Shown here: piece by piece, positions 24,047-32,897 of the stretch
Layout of the letters: every line of letters starts with the position of its first letter
Position numbering within the stretch: the stretch's first letter is position 1
NCBI RefSeq assembly: GCF_022524485.1
Contig: NZ_JAKXMK010000016.1
Location: 186,001-250,000, forward strand
Direction of reading: 5' to 3'
Source of the DNA: Pseudonocardia alaniniphila
GTDB lineage: Bacteria > Actinomycetota > Actinomycetes > Mycobacteriales > Pseudonocardiaceae
DNA length: 64,000 bases
Made by a program: the position numbers and the translations under genes
Notes under the pieces: generated by a model
The model's input: the letters and a program-made list of their open reading frames with translations, nothing else
Databases searched by the model: none
What the model was told of the DNA's origin: nothing

Positions 24047-24688
24047 TCAGCACCTGTTCAGCATGTCGAGGAGCGCGGAGCGTTCGGCGGAGGTTACCGA
24101 AAGATCCCATTTCGACTTGGTCTCGATCCAGAGTTCTGCGTAGGTGCACCAGTACTCGGTGAGCTCGGGCTTCCACAGGTTCGGCGGCTGGTCACCCTTG
24201 GCCTGGTTGACGTTGTCGGTGACGGTGAGCAGTCCGGGGCCGTCCAGGTCGTTGGCGTATGCCTTGCGTCGTTCGTCGTCCCAATCCGCAGCGCCGGAGC
24301 GCCACGCCTCGGCGAGCGGCACGATGTGGTCGATGTCGACATCTGCCGGGTCCGTCCAGGTCGTGTCGTCGTACGGCGAGTGCCAGGTGCCCTTGACGAT
24401 CTTGCACCCAGAGTCGACGACGACGTCGGTGCCGTCGCGCTCCAACACGAGGTCGCGGGTGTCGCAGCCCTTGCCCTGGCTCGACCAATGCGGGAACCGA
24501 TCGCGGGAGTAGCCGCGCATCGACGCGGGCGCACGCTCGACCAGCGCCGAGAGTTCGGCATGCGCCTGGTCCGTGGAGACGGGCCGGGCGTCGGGGAGAA
24601 CGGGTGTGATCGTGCAGCCGCTGAGGCCGACGACGAGCAGCAGGGCCGCGAGGCCGGCCGCCGAGATCCGCACGAGGTGTCCGAGCAC
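24047..24688 (-). CDS. Secreted HNH endonuclease-family lipoprotein (DUF1524)
   Basis: 213 residues. A lipoprotein signal ends in the lipobox LSGC with Cys25. The nuclease core is DVDIDHIVPLAEAWRSGA (about residues 117-134) followed by NDLDGPGLLTVTDNVNQAKGDQPPNLWKP, matching the DHxxP and N...K signatures of DUF1524 HNH proteins. Two Cys in KGCDTRDLVL and DSGCKIVKG may form a disulphide, fitting an extracytoplasmic protein. Such proteins are widespread in actinobacteria and probably degrade external DNA for nutrition or defence. Co-transcribed with an 84-residue protein. Confidence 0.87.
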   Translation of the reverse strand: MLGHLVRISAAGLAALLLVVGLSGCTITPVLPDARPVSTDQAHAELSALVERAPASMRGYSRDRFPHWSSQGKGCDTRDLVLERDGTDVVVDSGCKIVKGTWHSPYDDTTWTDPADVDIDHIVPLAEAWRSGAADWDDERRKAYANDLDGPGLLTVTDNVNQAKGDQPPNLWKPELTEYWCTYAELWIETKSKWDLSVTSAERSALLDMLNRC

Positions 24689-24921
24689 GCCCCACTAGCT
24701 CCTATCCCGGTTGCCGGCACGGGGCGAACCCACGGCCACGACGGGGCGATCATGCCATCCGCCGGGTACAGGTGGATCACGGCCCGATTGCTACATGAAC
24801 GGCACTCTCGGGCGGACCTTTGGAGCGAAAGCGCCGTCGATACCGGGCGAAATGACTGGATTAGGCAGCGGGGCCAGCGGCTATTCCGCTTACGCGAATC
24901 AACGCGAGCGGCTCCGAGTTC

Positions 24922-25221
24922 ATGGCGGTGGCGATGAGGGTGCTCCGGGTGTTCGGGGGAGTCCTGCTCTGGCTCGTCGCGACGGTCCTTCTCGTCGTCG
25001 CGCTCGTCCTGTGCCTCTCGGTCCTTCTCCTGCCGGTCGGCCTGCTGCTGGGGTTCGCCGCGGTGCGCCTCTACGGCGTGGGGTTCCGGCTGCTGCTCCC
25101 ACGATCGCGCGACATCCGCAAGGGCCTGCGCAAGGAAGGGCGCAGGTGGCGACGGAAGATGCCGCTGCCACAGAAGCGTTCCGGGTGGCTGGCGAGGACG
25201 GCGCGCCGAGTGAGGCGGTGA
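24922..25221 (+). CDS. Small membrane protein
   Basis: 99 residues. One long hydrophobic stretch (LLWLVATVLLVVALVLCLSVLLLPVGLLLGFAAVRLYGVGFRLLL) can form one or two membrane helices. The C-terminal 40 residues are strongly basic (RDIRKGLRKEGRRWRRK..., RTARRVRR) and would face the cytoplasm. An internal ATG (MRVLRVFGG) is an alternative start. I do not recognise a function. The gene stands alone and converges with the LysR gene. Confidence 0.6.
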   Translation: MAVAMRVLRVFGGVLLWLVATVLLVVALVLCLSVLLLPVGLLLGFAAVRLYGVGFRLLLPRSRDIRKGLRKEGRRWRRKMPLPQKRSGWLARTARRVRR

Positions 25222-25236
25222 GCACCGCCGCGCATC

Positions 25237-26178
25237 TCATTGCCGGCGGGTGCGGGCGAAGGCGGGGCCCAGGACGTCGGGTTCCGGAGTGTCCAGTGCC
25301 AGCCGCAGGAAACGCTGTGCCGGAGGGCTGGGGGCGTCGGCGCGCCGGCGCAACAGACCCGTCTCCACCACCGGGACGGGCCGGGTCAGCGGCCGCGTCA
25401 CCGCGTCCGGGCCGCACACGCGCTCCACGGATGCCGGCAGCACCGAGACGCCGAGACCCGCGCCGACGAGCGCCACCGCGGACTGGACGAGGTCGACCTC
25501 GTTCAGTGCGGGCTCGAAACCCGAGAGCCGGCACGCTCCCAGCAGGTGTGGCGCGAGCCCTCCCCACACGGTCCGCCCCGGGCAGAAGAACGGCTCGCCG
25601 GCGAGGTCACTCAGGTCGACGCGGTCGCCGAGAGCATCTGCGCGGGCCCGCGGAACCACGGCGACCAGTGGTTCCCGGCGCGCGACCGCGACGTCGAGGT
25701 CGGGCCCGACGCCGCTCGCGGCTCCACCGGGTGGAAGGTGCACCAGGCCGAGATCCGCGCGGCGGGAACGTACGTGCTCGGCGACGGCATCGGTGTGGCC
25801 CTCCAGGAAACGCAACTGCACGTCAGGTCGGGCGGCATGGAATCGGCTCAGCAGCGGCGGCAGCACGGACCATGCCGTTGCCGGCACGAACGCGAGCGCC
25901 AGCCGTCCACTTCGGCCTTGCCCGGTGCGCCGCACCGACTCCGCCGCAGCATCCACATCGGACAGCACACGCCGGGCGTGGTCGACGAGGTGCCGGCCGG
26001 CCTCGGTGAGATCGACGCCCCGCCGGTGGCGCACGAAGAGCGCAACACCCAGCTCGTGCTCCAGCCGTGCGAGCTGGGCCGACAGCGGCGGCTGGGTGAG
26101 GTGCAGCCGCGTGGCGGCCCGCGTGACGGAGCGCTCCTCGGCGACCGCGAGGAAGTACCGGAGCTGTCGCAGGTCCAT
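25237..26178 (-). CDS. LysR family transcriptional regulator of the hydroxyquinol cassette
   Basis: 313 residues. The N-terminal helix-turn-helix is standard: MDLRQLRYFLAVAEERSVTRAATRLHLTQPPLSAQLARLEHELGVALFVRHRRGVDLTEAG. A periplasmic-binding-protein-like effector domain follows (GRLALAFVPATAWSVLPPLLSRFHAARPDVQLRFLEG onward). It diverges from maleylacetate reductase 2 with 98 bp between starts, the classic LysR layout. It probably activates the reductase, dioxygenase and monooxygenase genes with an aromatic intermediate as effector. Because the same promoter element precedes cassette 1, it may control both. Confidence 0.88.
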   Translation of the reverse strand: MDLRQLRYFLAVAEERSVTRAATRLHLTQPPLSAQLARLEHELGVALFVRHRRGVDLTEAGRHLVDHARRVLSDVDAAAESVRRTGQGRSGRLALAFVPATAWSVLPPLLSRFHAARPDVQLRFLEGHTDAVAEHVRSRRADLGLVHLPPGGAASGVGPDLDVAVARREPLVAVVPRARADALGDRVDLSDLAGEPFFCPGRTVWGGLAPHLLGACRLSGFEPALNEVDLVQSAVALVGAGLGVSVLPASVERVCGPDAVTRPLTRPVPVVETGLLRRRADAPSPPAQRFLRLALDTPEPDVLGPAFARTRRQ

Positions 26179-26188
26179 GGTTCATCGT

Positions 26189-26224
26189 ATGGCCGGCCTT
26201 CATAACCGGTATTGGACGAATAGC
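26189..26224. promoter_or_regulatory. Conserved element between lysR and maleylacetate reductase 2
   Basis: Matches 15295-15330 in 30 of 36 bases, sharing ATGGCCGGCC and GTATTGGACG. It starts 11 bp from the lysR ATG and ends 52 bp before the reductase GTG. The right-hand inverted arm present in cassette 1 is lost here. Likely LysR operator. Confidence 0.7.
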
Positions 26225-26276
26225 AGATCTGGCCTCACTGTGACGTGTGAAACGAGGCGGGGCTGGGAGGCACACG

Positions 26277-27314
26277 GTGCGGGAGTTCACCTACGAGGCG
26301 CACCCCGCGCGGATCGTCTTCGGGACCGGCGCGGCGCGCACCCGGCTCGCCGACGAGGTCGGCCGGCTCGGCACCACCCGGCTGCTGCTCGTGGCCTCGG
26401 ATCGCGACGCGGAGCGCGTCCGCTCGCTCGTCGCGCCGCTGCGCGATCGCATCGCTGCGACGTTCACCGCGGTGCGCGAGCACGTGCCGCTCGCCACTGC
26501 CGAGGCCGCACGGGCATCGGCCGCCGCCGTGAACGCCGACGGCGTGCTGAGCGTGGGCGGTGGGTCGACCACCGGGGCTGCGAAGGCCGTGGCGCTCACG
26601 GCCCGGATCCCGGTGGTTGCTGTGCCGACGACGTATTCGGGTTCGGAAGTCACGCCGGTCTGGGGTCTGACGGTGGAGGGTCGCAAGACCACGGGGGTCG
26701 ATCCGGTCGTGTTGCCCCGGGTGGTCGTCTACGACCCGGAGCTGACGGCGTCGCTGCCGCGGGGGTTGGCGGTCGCGAGTGGTTTCAACGCGCTGGCTCA
26801 CGGAGTCGAGGCGTTCTGGGCGCCGCGGCGCAATCCCGTGAGTGCCGCCATCGCCGAGGACGGGATCGCCGCGATCGTGGTCGGCCTGCGCAAGGACGAT
26901 CCTGTCGCGCTGCTGCGCGGTGCCTGGCTGACGGCCAGCGCGTTCGCCGCCGCCGGTTCGGGGTTGCACCACAAGCTGTGTCATGTGCTTGGTGGCACCT
27001 ACGACCTGCCGCATGCGCGCACTCATGCCGTGGTGCTGCCGCACGTGCTCGCGTTCAACGCACCGGGCGCCCCCGATGCGATGGCGCGGGTCGCGCGAGC
27101 GCTGGGCGTCGGCGATCCCGTTCGTGAGCTGCGGGAGCTGGCTGACGAGATGGGCGTGCCTCGGGGCCTGCGTGAGCTGGGTTTGCGTGAGGGGCAGATC
27201 GACGAGGTCGCGGCGCTCACCGAGCCTGCGGTACCGGAGGACAACCCCGTGCCGGTCGGTGGCGGGGCACTGCGGCGGCTTGTGCGCGCCGCGTGGAGTG
27301 GGGAGGACACGTGA
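26277..27314 (+). CDS. Maleylacetate reductase (cassette 2)
   Basis: 345 residues from a GTG preceded by GGGAGG, giving [20 protein letters not shown]. It has the same motifs as the copy at 15378: [25 protein letters not shown] and the [22 protein letters not shown] histidine segment. It converts maleylacetate, formed by the dioxygenase encoded next, to 3-oxoadipate. The stop overlaps the dioxygenase GTG by 4 bases (GTGA). The whole downstream operon is tightly coupled. Confidence 0.92.
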   Translation: MREFTYEAHPARIVFGTGAARTRLADEVGRLGTTRLLLVASDRDAERVRSLVAPLRDRIAATFTAVREHVPLATAEAARASAAAVNADGVLSVGGGSTTGAAKAVALTARIPVVAVPTTYSGSEVTPVWGLTVEGRKTTGVDPVVLPRVVVYDPELTASLPRGLAVASGFNALAHGVEAFWAPRRNPVSAAIAEDGIAAIVVGLRKDDPVALLRGAWLTASAFAAAGSGLHHKLCHVLGGTYDLPHARTHAVVLPHVLAFNAPGAPDAMARVARALGVGDPVRELRELADEMGVPRGLRELGLREGQIDEVAALTEPAVPEDNPVPVGGGALRRLVRAAWSGEDT

Positions 27315-28174
27315 CCCAGCAGGAGCGGGAGGAGGCGGTGACCGATGAGGTCGTCGCCAGCTTCGCCGGGACGAAGGACGAGCGGCTCCGCGAGATCGTG
27401 CAGAGCCTCACGCGGCACCTGCATGCGTTCGCGCGGGATGTCCGGCTGACGCAGGAGGAGTGGGAAGCGGGGATCGGCTTCCTGACCCGCGTCGGGCACA
27501 CGACCGATGACAAGCGGCAGGAGTTCATCCTGCTCTCCGACGTGCTCGGGCTCTCGATGCTCACCGTCGGGATCAACGCCCCCGCCTCGCCGGGGGCCAC
27601 CGAGTCGACGGTGTTCGGGCCGTTCTTCGTGGAGGGCGCTCCTGAGGTGCCGATCGGCGGCGACATCGCCCGCGGCGCGAAGGGCACCCCGTGCCGGGTG
27701 ACCGGCAGCGTCCGCTCGACGGACGGGTCGCCGCTAGCCGGGGCCCGGATCGAGGTGTGGGAAGCCGACGAGGACGGCTTCTACGACGTGCAGTACGACG
27801 GCGACCGGTCGGCCGGGCGCGGATGGCTGCGCTCGGGGGCGGACGGGGAGTACGCGTTCTGGTCGGTGCGCCCGTCGCCCTACCCGATCCCCGACGACGG
27901 CCCGGTGGGCGACCTGCTCGCCGCCACCGGCCGCGGCCCGATGCGTCCGGCACACCTGCACTTCAAGGTCGACGCGCCCGGCCACCGCACCCTGATCACG
28001 CACGTCTTCGCGGCGGGCGACCCCTATCTCGAGCACGACGCGGTGTTCGGCGTCAAGGAGAGCCTGGTCGTCGACTTCGCCGAGCACCCGGCAGGCGCTG
28101 CCCCCGACGGGCGGGTCCTCGACACCGCCTGGACCAGCCTGAACTTCGACATCGTCCTGGAGGCGAGGCCATGA
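27311..28174 (+). CDS. Hydroxyquinol 1,2-dioxygenase (intradiol ring-cleavage dioxygenase)
   Basis: 287 residues. The N-terminal helical dimerisation domain ([22 protein letters not shown]...) is followed by [10 protein letters not shown]. The iron(III) ligands are Tyr158 (GFYDVQYDG), Tyr191 ([11 protein letters not shown]), His215 and His217 (RPAHLHFKV). Their spacing matches hydroxyquinol dioxygenases. It cleaves 1,2,4-trihydroxybenzene between the two ortho hydroxyls to maleylacetate, the substrate of the preceding gene. It overlaps both neighbours by 4 bases. This gene is absent from cassette 1. Confidence 0.92.
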   Translation: MTQQEREEAVTDEVVASFAGTKDERLREIVQSLTRHLHAFARDVRLTQEEWEAGIGFLTRVGHTTDDKRQEFILLSDVLGLSMLTVGINAPASPGATESTVFGPFFVEGAPEVPIGGDIARGAKGTPCRVTGSVRSTDGSPLAGARIEVWEADEDGFYDVQYDGDRSAGRGWLRSGADGEYAFWSVRPSPYPIPDDGPVGDLLAATGRGPMRPAHLHFKVDAPGHRTLITHVFAAGDPYLEHDAVFGVKESLVVDFAEHPAGAAPDGRVLDTAWTSLNFDIVLEARP

Positions 28175-29922
28175 GCGAGACCCTGCAGACCGATGTCCTG
28201 GTGATCGGCAGCGGCCCGGCGGGTGGCGGGGCCGCGCTGGCCCTGGCCACGCTGGGCGTCGATCACATGGTCGTCACCAAGTACCGCTGGACGGCCAACA
28301 CGCCGCGGGCGCACATCACCAACCAGCGCACGATGGAGATCTTCCGGGATCTCGGCATCGAGGACGATGTACTGGCGCAGGGAACACCGCACGACCTGAT
28401 GGGCGACACGGTGTTCTGCACCAGCCTCGCCGGGGACGAGATCGGGCGGGTCCGCACCTGGGGTACGCACCCGGCGCGGGAGGCCGACTACACGCTGGCC
28501 AGCCCGTCGCCGAACTGCGACATTCCACAGACCTTCCTCGAGCCGATCGTGATCGGCCACGCCGCTTCCCGCGGCAGCAGCATCCGGTTCGACACCGAGT
28601 ACCTGCGGCTCGTGCAGGACGACGAGGGCGTCACCGTGACGGTGCGGGATCGCGTGACCGGAAGCGAGTACGACATCCGCGCCAAGTACGTGATCGGCGC
28701 CGACGGCGGGCGCAGCGCCGTGGCCGCCGACGTGGGGCTGCCGTTCGAGGGCCAGATGGACGTGGCCGGCTCGATGAACATCGTGTTCCACGCCGACCTG
28801 TCGCACCTGGTCGAGCACCGGCCGAGCGTCCTGTACTGGGTGCTGCAGCCCGGTGCGGAGGTCGGTGGCATCGGGCTGGGCCTCGTGCGGATGGTGCGGC
28901 CGTGGAACGAGTGGCTGATCGTCTGGGGCTACGACATCACCCAGCCGCCGCCCGAGGTCGACGACGAGATGGCCACCCGGATCGCGCACGAGCTGATCGG
29001 CGACGACTCGATCCCGGTGACGATCCGCTCGGTCTCGTTGTGGGGCAACAACAAGATGTACGCCACGCGGTACCGGGCGGGGCGGGTGTTCTGCATGGGG
29101 GATGCCGTGCACCGGCATCCGCCGTCGAACGGGCTGGGCTCGAACACCTCGATCCAGGACGCCTACAACCTGGCGTGGAAGCTCGCCTACGTGCTGCGCG
29201 GGAGCGCCGGTGAAGCACTGCTCGACAGCTACGACGTGGAGCGGGCGCCGGTGGGCGAGCAGATCGTGCTGCGGGCGAACAAGAGCATCGAGGAGTTCGG
29301 CCCGATCTTCGACGCACTCGGGCTGACCGGGGAGTCGGATCCGGAGTTGATGCGCCGGCACATCGACGCGCGGGCGGCGAACACCCCGGAGGCGGCCCGG
29401 CAGCGGGCAGATCTGCGGGAAGCGCTTGAGCTCAAGAACTACGAGTTCAACGCGCACGGTGTGGAGCTGGGTCAGCGGTACGTGTCCGGTGCGGTGGCGT
29501 CCGACGGCACCACGGAGCCGGAGTACACCCGCGACCGCGAGCTGTACTACCACCCGACCACCTGGCCGGGCGCGCGGTTGCCGCACGCGTGGCTGGGCCG
29601 CGACGGGCGCCGGGTCTCCACCCACGACCTGGCCGGGAAGGGCCGGTTCTGCCTGCTCACCGGCATCGCGGGCGAGGAGTGGGCCGACGCGGCGGCGAAG
29701 GTCGCCACCGAGCTCGGCGTCGAGGTGGTCGCGCACGTGATCGGACCGGGCCGGGAGTACATCGACCTCTACGACGACTGGGCGCGGGCCCGCGAGGTCG
29801 GCGAGGACGGCTGCGTGCTGGTCCGCCCGGACACCCACGTGGCCTGGCGCGCGGCCGCGCTGGCAGACGACCCAGCGGCAGACCTGCGCAGAGCCCTGAC
29901 GACAGTGCTGGCCCGCCCCTAG
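28171..29922 (+). CDS. FAD-dependent phenol-type monooxygenase, TfdB-like (cassette 2)
   Basis: 583 residues, with an ATGA overlap to the dioxygenase. FAD motifs are as in the paralogue: [22 protein letters not shown] and [17 protein letters not shown]. Active-site-region segments such as [24 protein letters not shown] are identical in both copies. It probably forms hydroxyquinol from resorcinol or a related phenol. The two copies differ mostly at scattered positions (for example STAHELLG versus GTPHDLMG near residue 73), so they may have different substrate ranges. Confidence 0.92.
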   Translation: MSETLQTDVLVIGSGPAGGGAALALATLGVDHMVVTKYRWTANTPRAHITNQRTMEIFRDLGIEDDVLAQGTPHDLMGDTVFCTSLAGDEIGRVRTWGTHPAREADYTLASPSPNCDIPQTFLEPIVIGHAASRGSSIRFDTEYLRLVQDDEGVTVTVRDRVTGSEYDIRAKYVIGADGGRSAVAADVGLPFEGQMDVAGSMNIVFHADLSHLVEHRPSVLYWVLQPGAEVGGIGLGLVRMVRPWNEWLIVWGYDITQPPPEVDDEMATRIAHELIGDDSIPVTIRSVSLWGNNKMYATRYRAGRVFCMGDAVHRHPPSNGLGSNTSIQDAYNLAWKLAYVLRGSAGEALLDSYDVERAPVGEQIVLRANKSIEEFGPIFDALGLTGESDPELMRRHIDARAANTPEAARQRADLREALELKNYEFNAHGVELGQRYVSGAVASDGTTEPEYTRDRELYYHPTTWPGARLPHAWLGRDGRRVSTHDLAGKGRFCLLTGIAGEEWADAAAKVATELGVEVVAHVIGPGREYIDLYDDWARAREVGEDGCVLVRPDTHVAWRAAALADDPAADLRRALTTVLARP

Positions 29923-29939
29923 AACCCGAATCACGACTG

Positions 29940-29989
29940 TGGAGCCGTAGTGCTGTCGGGAGGCCGTCCCGGACAGCTCTACGGCTCCA
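29940..29989. terminator. Strong bidirectional terminator hairpin
   Basis: TGGAGCCGTAG (29940-29950) pairs with CTACGGCTCCA (29979-29989). An inner stem CTGTC (29953-29957) pairs with GACAG (29972-29976). It lies between the convergent monooxygenase and FAD/Fe-S dehydrogenase genes. Confidence 0.75.
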
Positions 29990-29993
29990 TAAC

Positions 29994-32897
29994 TCAGGGG
30001 GCTAGGGCTGCGCGGATGAGTTCTACCGGGTGGTGGGCTTTGTGCGTGGTGCCGTGGGCTATCTGTTGGCGGCACGAGACGCCTGTCGCCGCCACCACCG
30101 TCGAGTCGGGTTCGCGTCGCACGGCTGGGAACAGGCGGTCCTCGCCGACCTGCATCGAGACCTCGTAGTGCTCGGCCTCGAAGCCGAACGATCCCGCCAT
30201 CCCGCAGCACCCGGCGTCGAGCTCGACCACCTCGGCCCCCGGGATCCGCTTCAGCAACGCCACCGTGGCCGCGGTGCCCACCTCGGCCTTCTGGTGGCAG
30301 TGCCCGTGGAAGAGGATGCGCTGCCCCGCGGGCCAGGCGTCCTCCCGCAGCTTCAGGGCCCCGCTGTCGATCGCTTCGACCAGCAGTTCGTCGACGAGCC
30401 GCGCGCGGCCCGCCACGTCTGCGACGCGCGGGTCGTCGCCGAGCAGGGCGCGGTGCTCGTCCTTCAGCGTCAGCAGGCAGGACGGCTCCACGCCCACGAT
30501 CGGCCCTGACGTCGCGCCGAGCGCATCGACCAGACCGGACGCCTGACGTTTGGCCTGGTCGAGCAGGCCCTTCGAGAATGCCGCGCGTCCGCAGCAGCCG
30601 GAGTCCTCGAGGCGCACGTCCCAGCCGGCGCGTTCCAGCAGCTCGATCGCGGCCATCCCGACCGCGGGCTCGGTGAAGCTCGTGAACGAGTCGGCGAGGA
30701 AGGTGAGCGGGCCCCGGTTCGTCTGCGCTGCGGCAGGTCGCCGCCGGAACCAGCGCGGCAGGGTTCGCCGGGCGAACACCGGTAGGGGACGCTGCGGCGC
30801 GATGCCGAGGGTGCGACCCATCAGCGTGCGCAGCGCGGGGACCCGGCCGGGCAGGTTCGACAGCGGTGCGGTGGCCGAGCCGAGCCGGTTGAGCCGTCGG
30901 ATCGCGCCGAAGACGCGGGAGCGCAGCGGCGTGCCCTCCACCTGGTGCGCCTGGTGCAGGGCCTCGCTCTTCAGCGTGGCCATGTCCACCGACAGCGGGC
31001 ATTCGCTCTTGCAGGCCTTGCACATCAGGCACAGATCGAGTGCGTCGTGCAGGCCTTGGTCGGTGAGCCCGACTCGCGGGTCCGGCTCCGACAACGCCTT
31101 GACCAGGGCGTTCGCCCGGCCGCGCGTGGAGTCGTGCTCGCGGCGCGTGGCCATGTACGACGGGCACATCACGCCGGCGTCGCTCTTGCGGCACACGCCG
31201 ATGTTCATGCACCGGTCGGCGGCGCCCCGCATGCCACCCGAGCCGCCGGCCACCACCGTGAAGTCCAGCGCGGTGCGCAGCAGGGGCGCCGGGGTCAGCG
31301 CCGCGTCGCGCAGGTTCTCGGTCATCGACGGGGCGTCGACGATCTTGCCGGGGTTGAGCCGGTTCTCCGGGTCGAAGATCCCCTTCACACGGCGCATCGC
31401 CTCGTAGAGGTCGTCACCGAACAGCGACCGGTTGAACTCGCTGCGGGCGAGCCCGTCGCCGTGCTCCGAGGAGTTGACGCCGCCGAACTCCGTGACGAGG
31501 TCGCGGATCTCCTCGGCCACCGCGCGCATCCGCAGCACCTCGTCGGGCCGCGACAGGTCGACGAACGGGCGGATGTGCAAGCAGCCCACGGAGCAGTGGC
31601 CGTAGAACCCGGCCCGCAGCTCGTGCCGGTCGAGCACCTTCGCGAAGCGTTCGGTGTACTCGGCGAGCCGCGCGGGTTCGACCGCCGTGTCCTCGACGAA
31701 CGCGAGCGGCCGGTTCGTGCCCGTGCCCGCTGCCATCAGCAGCCCGAGGCCCGACTTGCGGACCTTGAGTAGTGCCCCCTGCTGTGCGGGCGTCTCGGCG
31801 CGAAGGGTGTGGTAGCCGTGGTTGTGGCGCTCCCAGAGGGCGGTGAGCCGGTCGAGCTGCCCGGTGAGCTCCGCCGGGTCGTCACCGGTGAAGGAGACGA
31901 ACAGCAGCGCGTCGGGGTCGTCCTGCAGGATCGTGCCCAGCGCGGCGTACTCGATGCGCTCCCGCGAGAGGTCGAGGATCGTGCGGTCCATCAGCTCGAC
32001 GGCCGACGGGTCGCAGCTGAGCGCGTCCTCCGTGGCGGCGATCGCGGCGGGCGTGGAGCGGAAGTGGCCCACCGCGATCACGGTGTGCTTCGGCTTGGGC
32101 ACCAGGCCCACGGTCGCCTCCGTGGCCACCATGAGCGTGCCCTCCGAACCGACCACGAACGTGGCGAGGTCGAAGGTGGCGGGGTCGGAGCTCGCAGCGG
32201 CTGCCAGCCGATCCAGCCGGTATCCGCCCGACCGGCGCCAGAAGCCCGGGTACCCGCTCGCGATCGGGTCGCGGAACTCCTCGACCAGTGCGGGCAGGTC
32301 GCGGTAGAGCCGCCCCTCCAAGGTGGTGGCGGCGGCGCGGCGCGCGCGTTCGGCCCCGTCGACCGGGGCGAAGTGCGCGGTGGTGGCGTCCGAGAGCACC
32401 ACGTCGAGCGTGCGGACGTGGTCGATCGTCATCCCGTAGCGCACCGAGCCGCTGCCTGCGGAGTTGTTGCCGATCATCCCGCCGAGCGTGGCGCGGTTGG
32501 ACGTGGATGTGTCGGGGCCGAACATCAGGCCGTGCTCGCCCGCGGCGCGGTTGAGCTGGTCCTGCACCACCCCGGGCTGCACGCGTGCGGTACGGGCCTC
32601 GGGATCGAGGTCGAGGATCGTGCTCATGTGCCGGGAGAAGTCGAGCACGAGTGCGTCGCCGACCGTCTGCCCGGCGAGGCTGGTGCCCGCGCCGCGCGGC
32701 AGCACGGCGACCCCGTGCTCGGCGGCCAGCGTCACCGCGGCCACGACGTCGCCGGCGTGCCGCGGGGCCACCACCCCGCGCGGCGTGATCGAGTACATGC
32801 TCGCGTCACGCGAGTAGAGGTGGCGGGTGTAGTCGTCGAAGGAGACCTCACCCTCGATCTCCCGGGCGAGGGCCTGCGCGAAATCGGTGGTCGTCAT
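29994..32897 (-). CDS. FAD-binding and Fe-S-binding 2-hydroxy-acid dehydrogenase (GlcD/GlcF fusion type)
   Basis: 967 residues. The N-terminal FAD_binding_4 domain has LPRGAGTSLAGQTVG and GGMIGNNSAGSGSVRYGMT (residues 60-150). The FAD-oxidase C-terminal domain runs to about 540, with the histidine-rich GFYGHCSVGCLHIRP and NSSEHGDGLARSEF. Two ferredoxin-type clusters follow: CMNIGVCRKSDAGVMCPS and CLMCKACKSECP. Then come two CCG domains (DSGCCGRAAF, DAGCCGMAGSFG). This is a membrane-associated oxidoreductase for glycolate, D-lactate or a D-2-hydroxy-dicarboxylate. Its ATG overlaps the aminotransferase stop, linking the two reactions. Confidence 0.9.
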   Translation of the reverse strand: MTTTDFAQALAREIEGEVSFDDYTRHLYSRDASMYSITPRGVVAPRHAGDVVAAVTLAAEHGVAVLPRGAGTSLAGQTVGDALVLDFSRHMSTILDLDPEARTARVQPGVVQDQLNRAAGEHGLMFGPDTSTSNRATLGGMIGNNSAGSGSVRYGMTIDHVRTLDVVLSDATTAHFAPVDGAERARRAAATTLEGRLYRDLPALVEEFRDPIASGYPGFWRRSGGYRLDRLAAAASSDPATFDLATFVVGSEGTLMVATEATVGLVPKPKHTVIAVGHFRSTPAAIAATEDALSCDPSAVELMDRTILDLSRERIEYAALGTILQDDPDALLFVSFTGDDPAELTGQLDRLTALWERHNHGYHTLRAETPAQQGALLKVRKSGLGLLMAAGTGTNRPLAFVEDTAVEPARLAEYTERFAKVLDRHELRAGFYGHCSVGCLHIRPFVDLSRPDEVLRMRAVAEEIRDLVTEFGGVNSSEHGDGLARSEFNRSLFGDDLYEAMRRVKGIFDPENRLNPGKIVDAPSMTENLRDAALTPAPLLRTALDFTVVAGGSGGMRGAADRCMNIGVCRKSDAGVMCPSYMATRREHDSTRGRANALVKALSEPDPRVGLTDQGLHDALDLCLMCKACKSECPLSVDMATLKSEALHQAHQVEGTPLRSRVFGAIRRLNRLGSATAPLSNLPGRVPALRTLMGRTLGIAPQRPLPVFARRTLPRWFRRRPAAAQTNRGPLTFLADSFTSFTEPAVGMAAIELLERAGWDVRLEDSGCCGRAAFSKGLLDQAKRQASGLVDALGATSGPIVGVEPSCLLTLKDEHRALLGDDPRVADVAGRARLVDELLVEAIDSGALKLREDAWPAGQRILFHGHCHQKAEVGTAATVALLKRIPGAEVVELDAGCCGMAGSFGFEAEHYEVSMQVGEDRLFPAVRREPDSTVVAATGVSCRQQIAHGTTHKAHHPVELIRAALAP

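Noticed and set aside
15231-30000. Composite transposon carrying the two catabolic cassettes
   Set aside because: No transposase, terminal inverted repeats or target duplications were seen around either cassette.
28024-31212. 1062-residue minus-strand open frame across cassette 2 and the FAD/Fe-S gene
   Set aside because: It runs opposite the clear dioxygenase and monooxygenase genes and overlaps the real dehydrogenase gene in another frame. The product is low-complexity.
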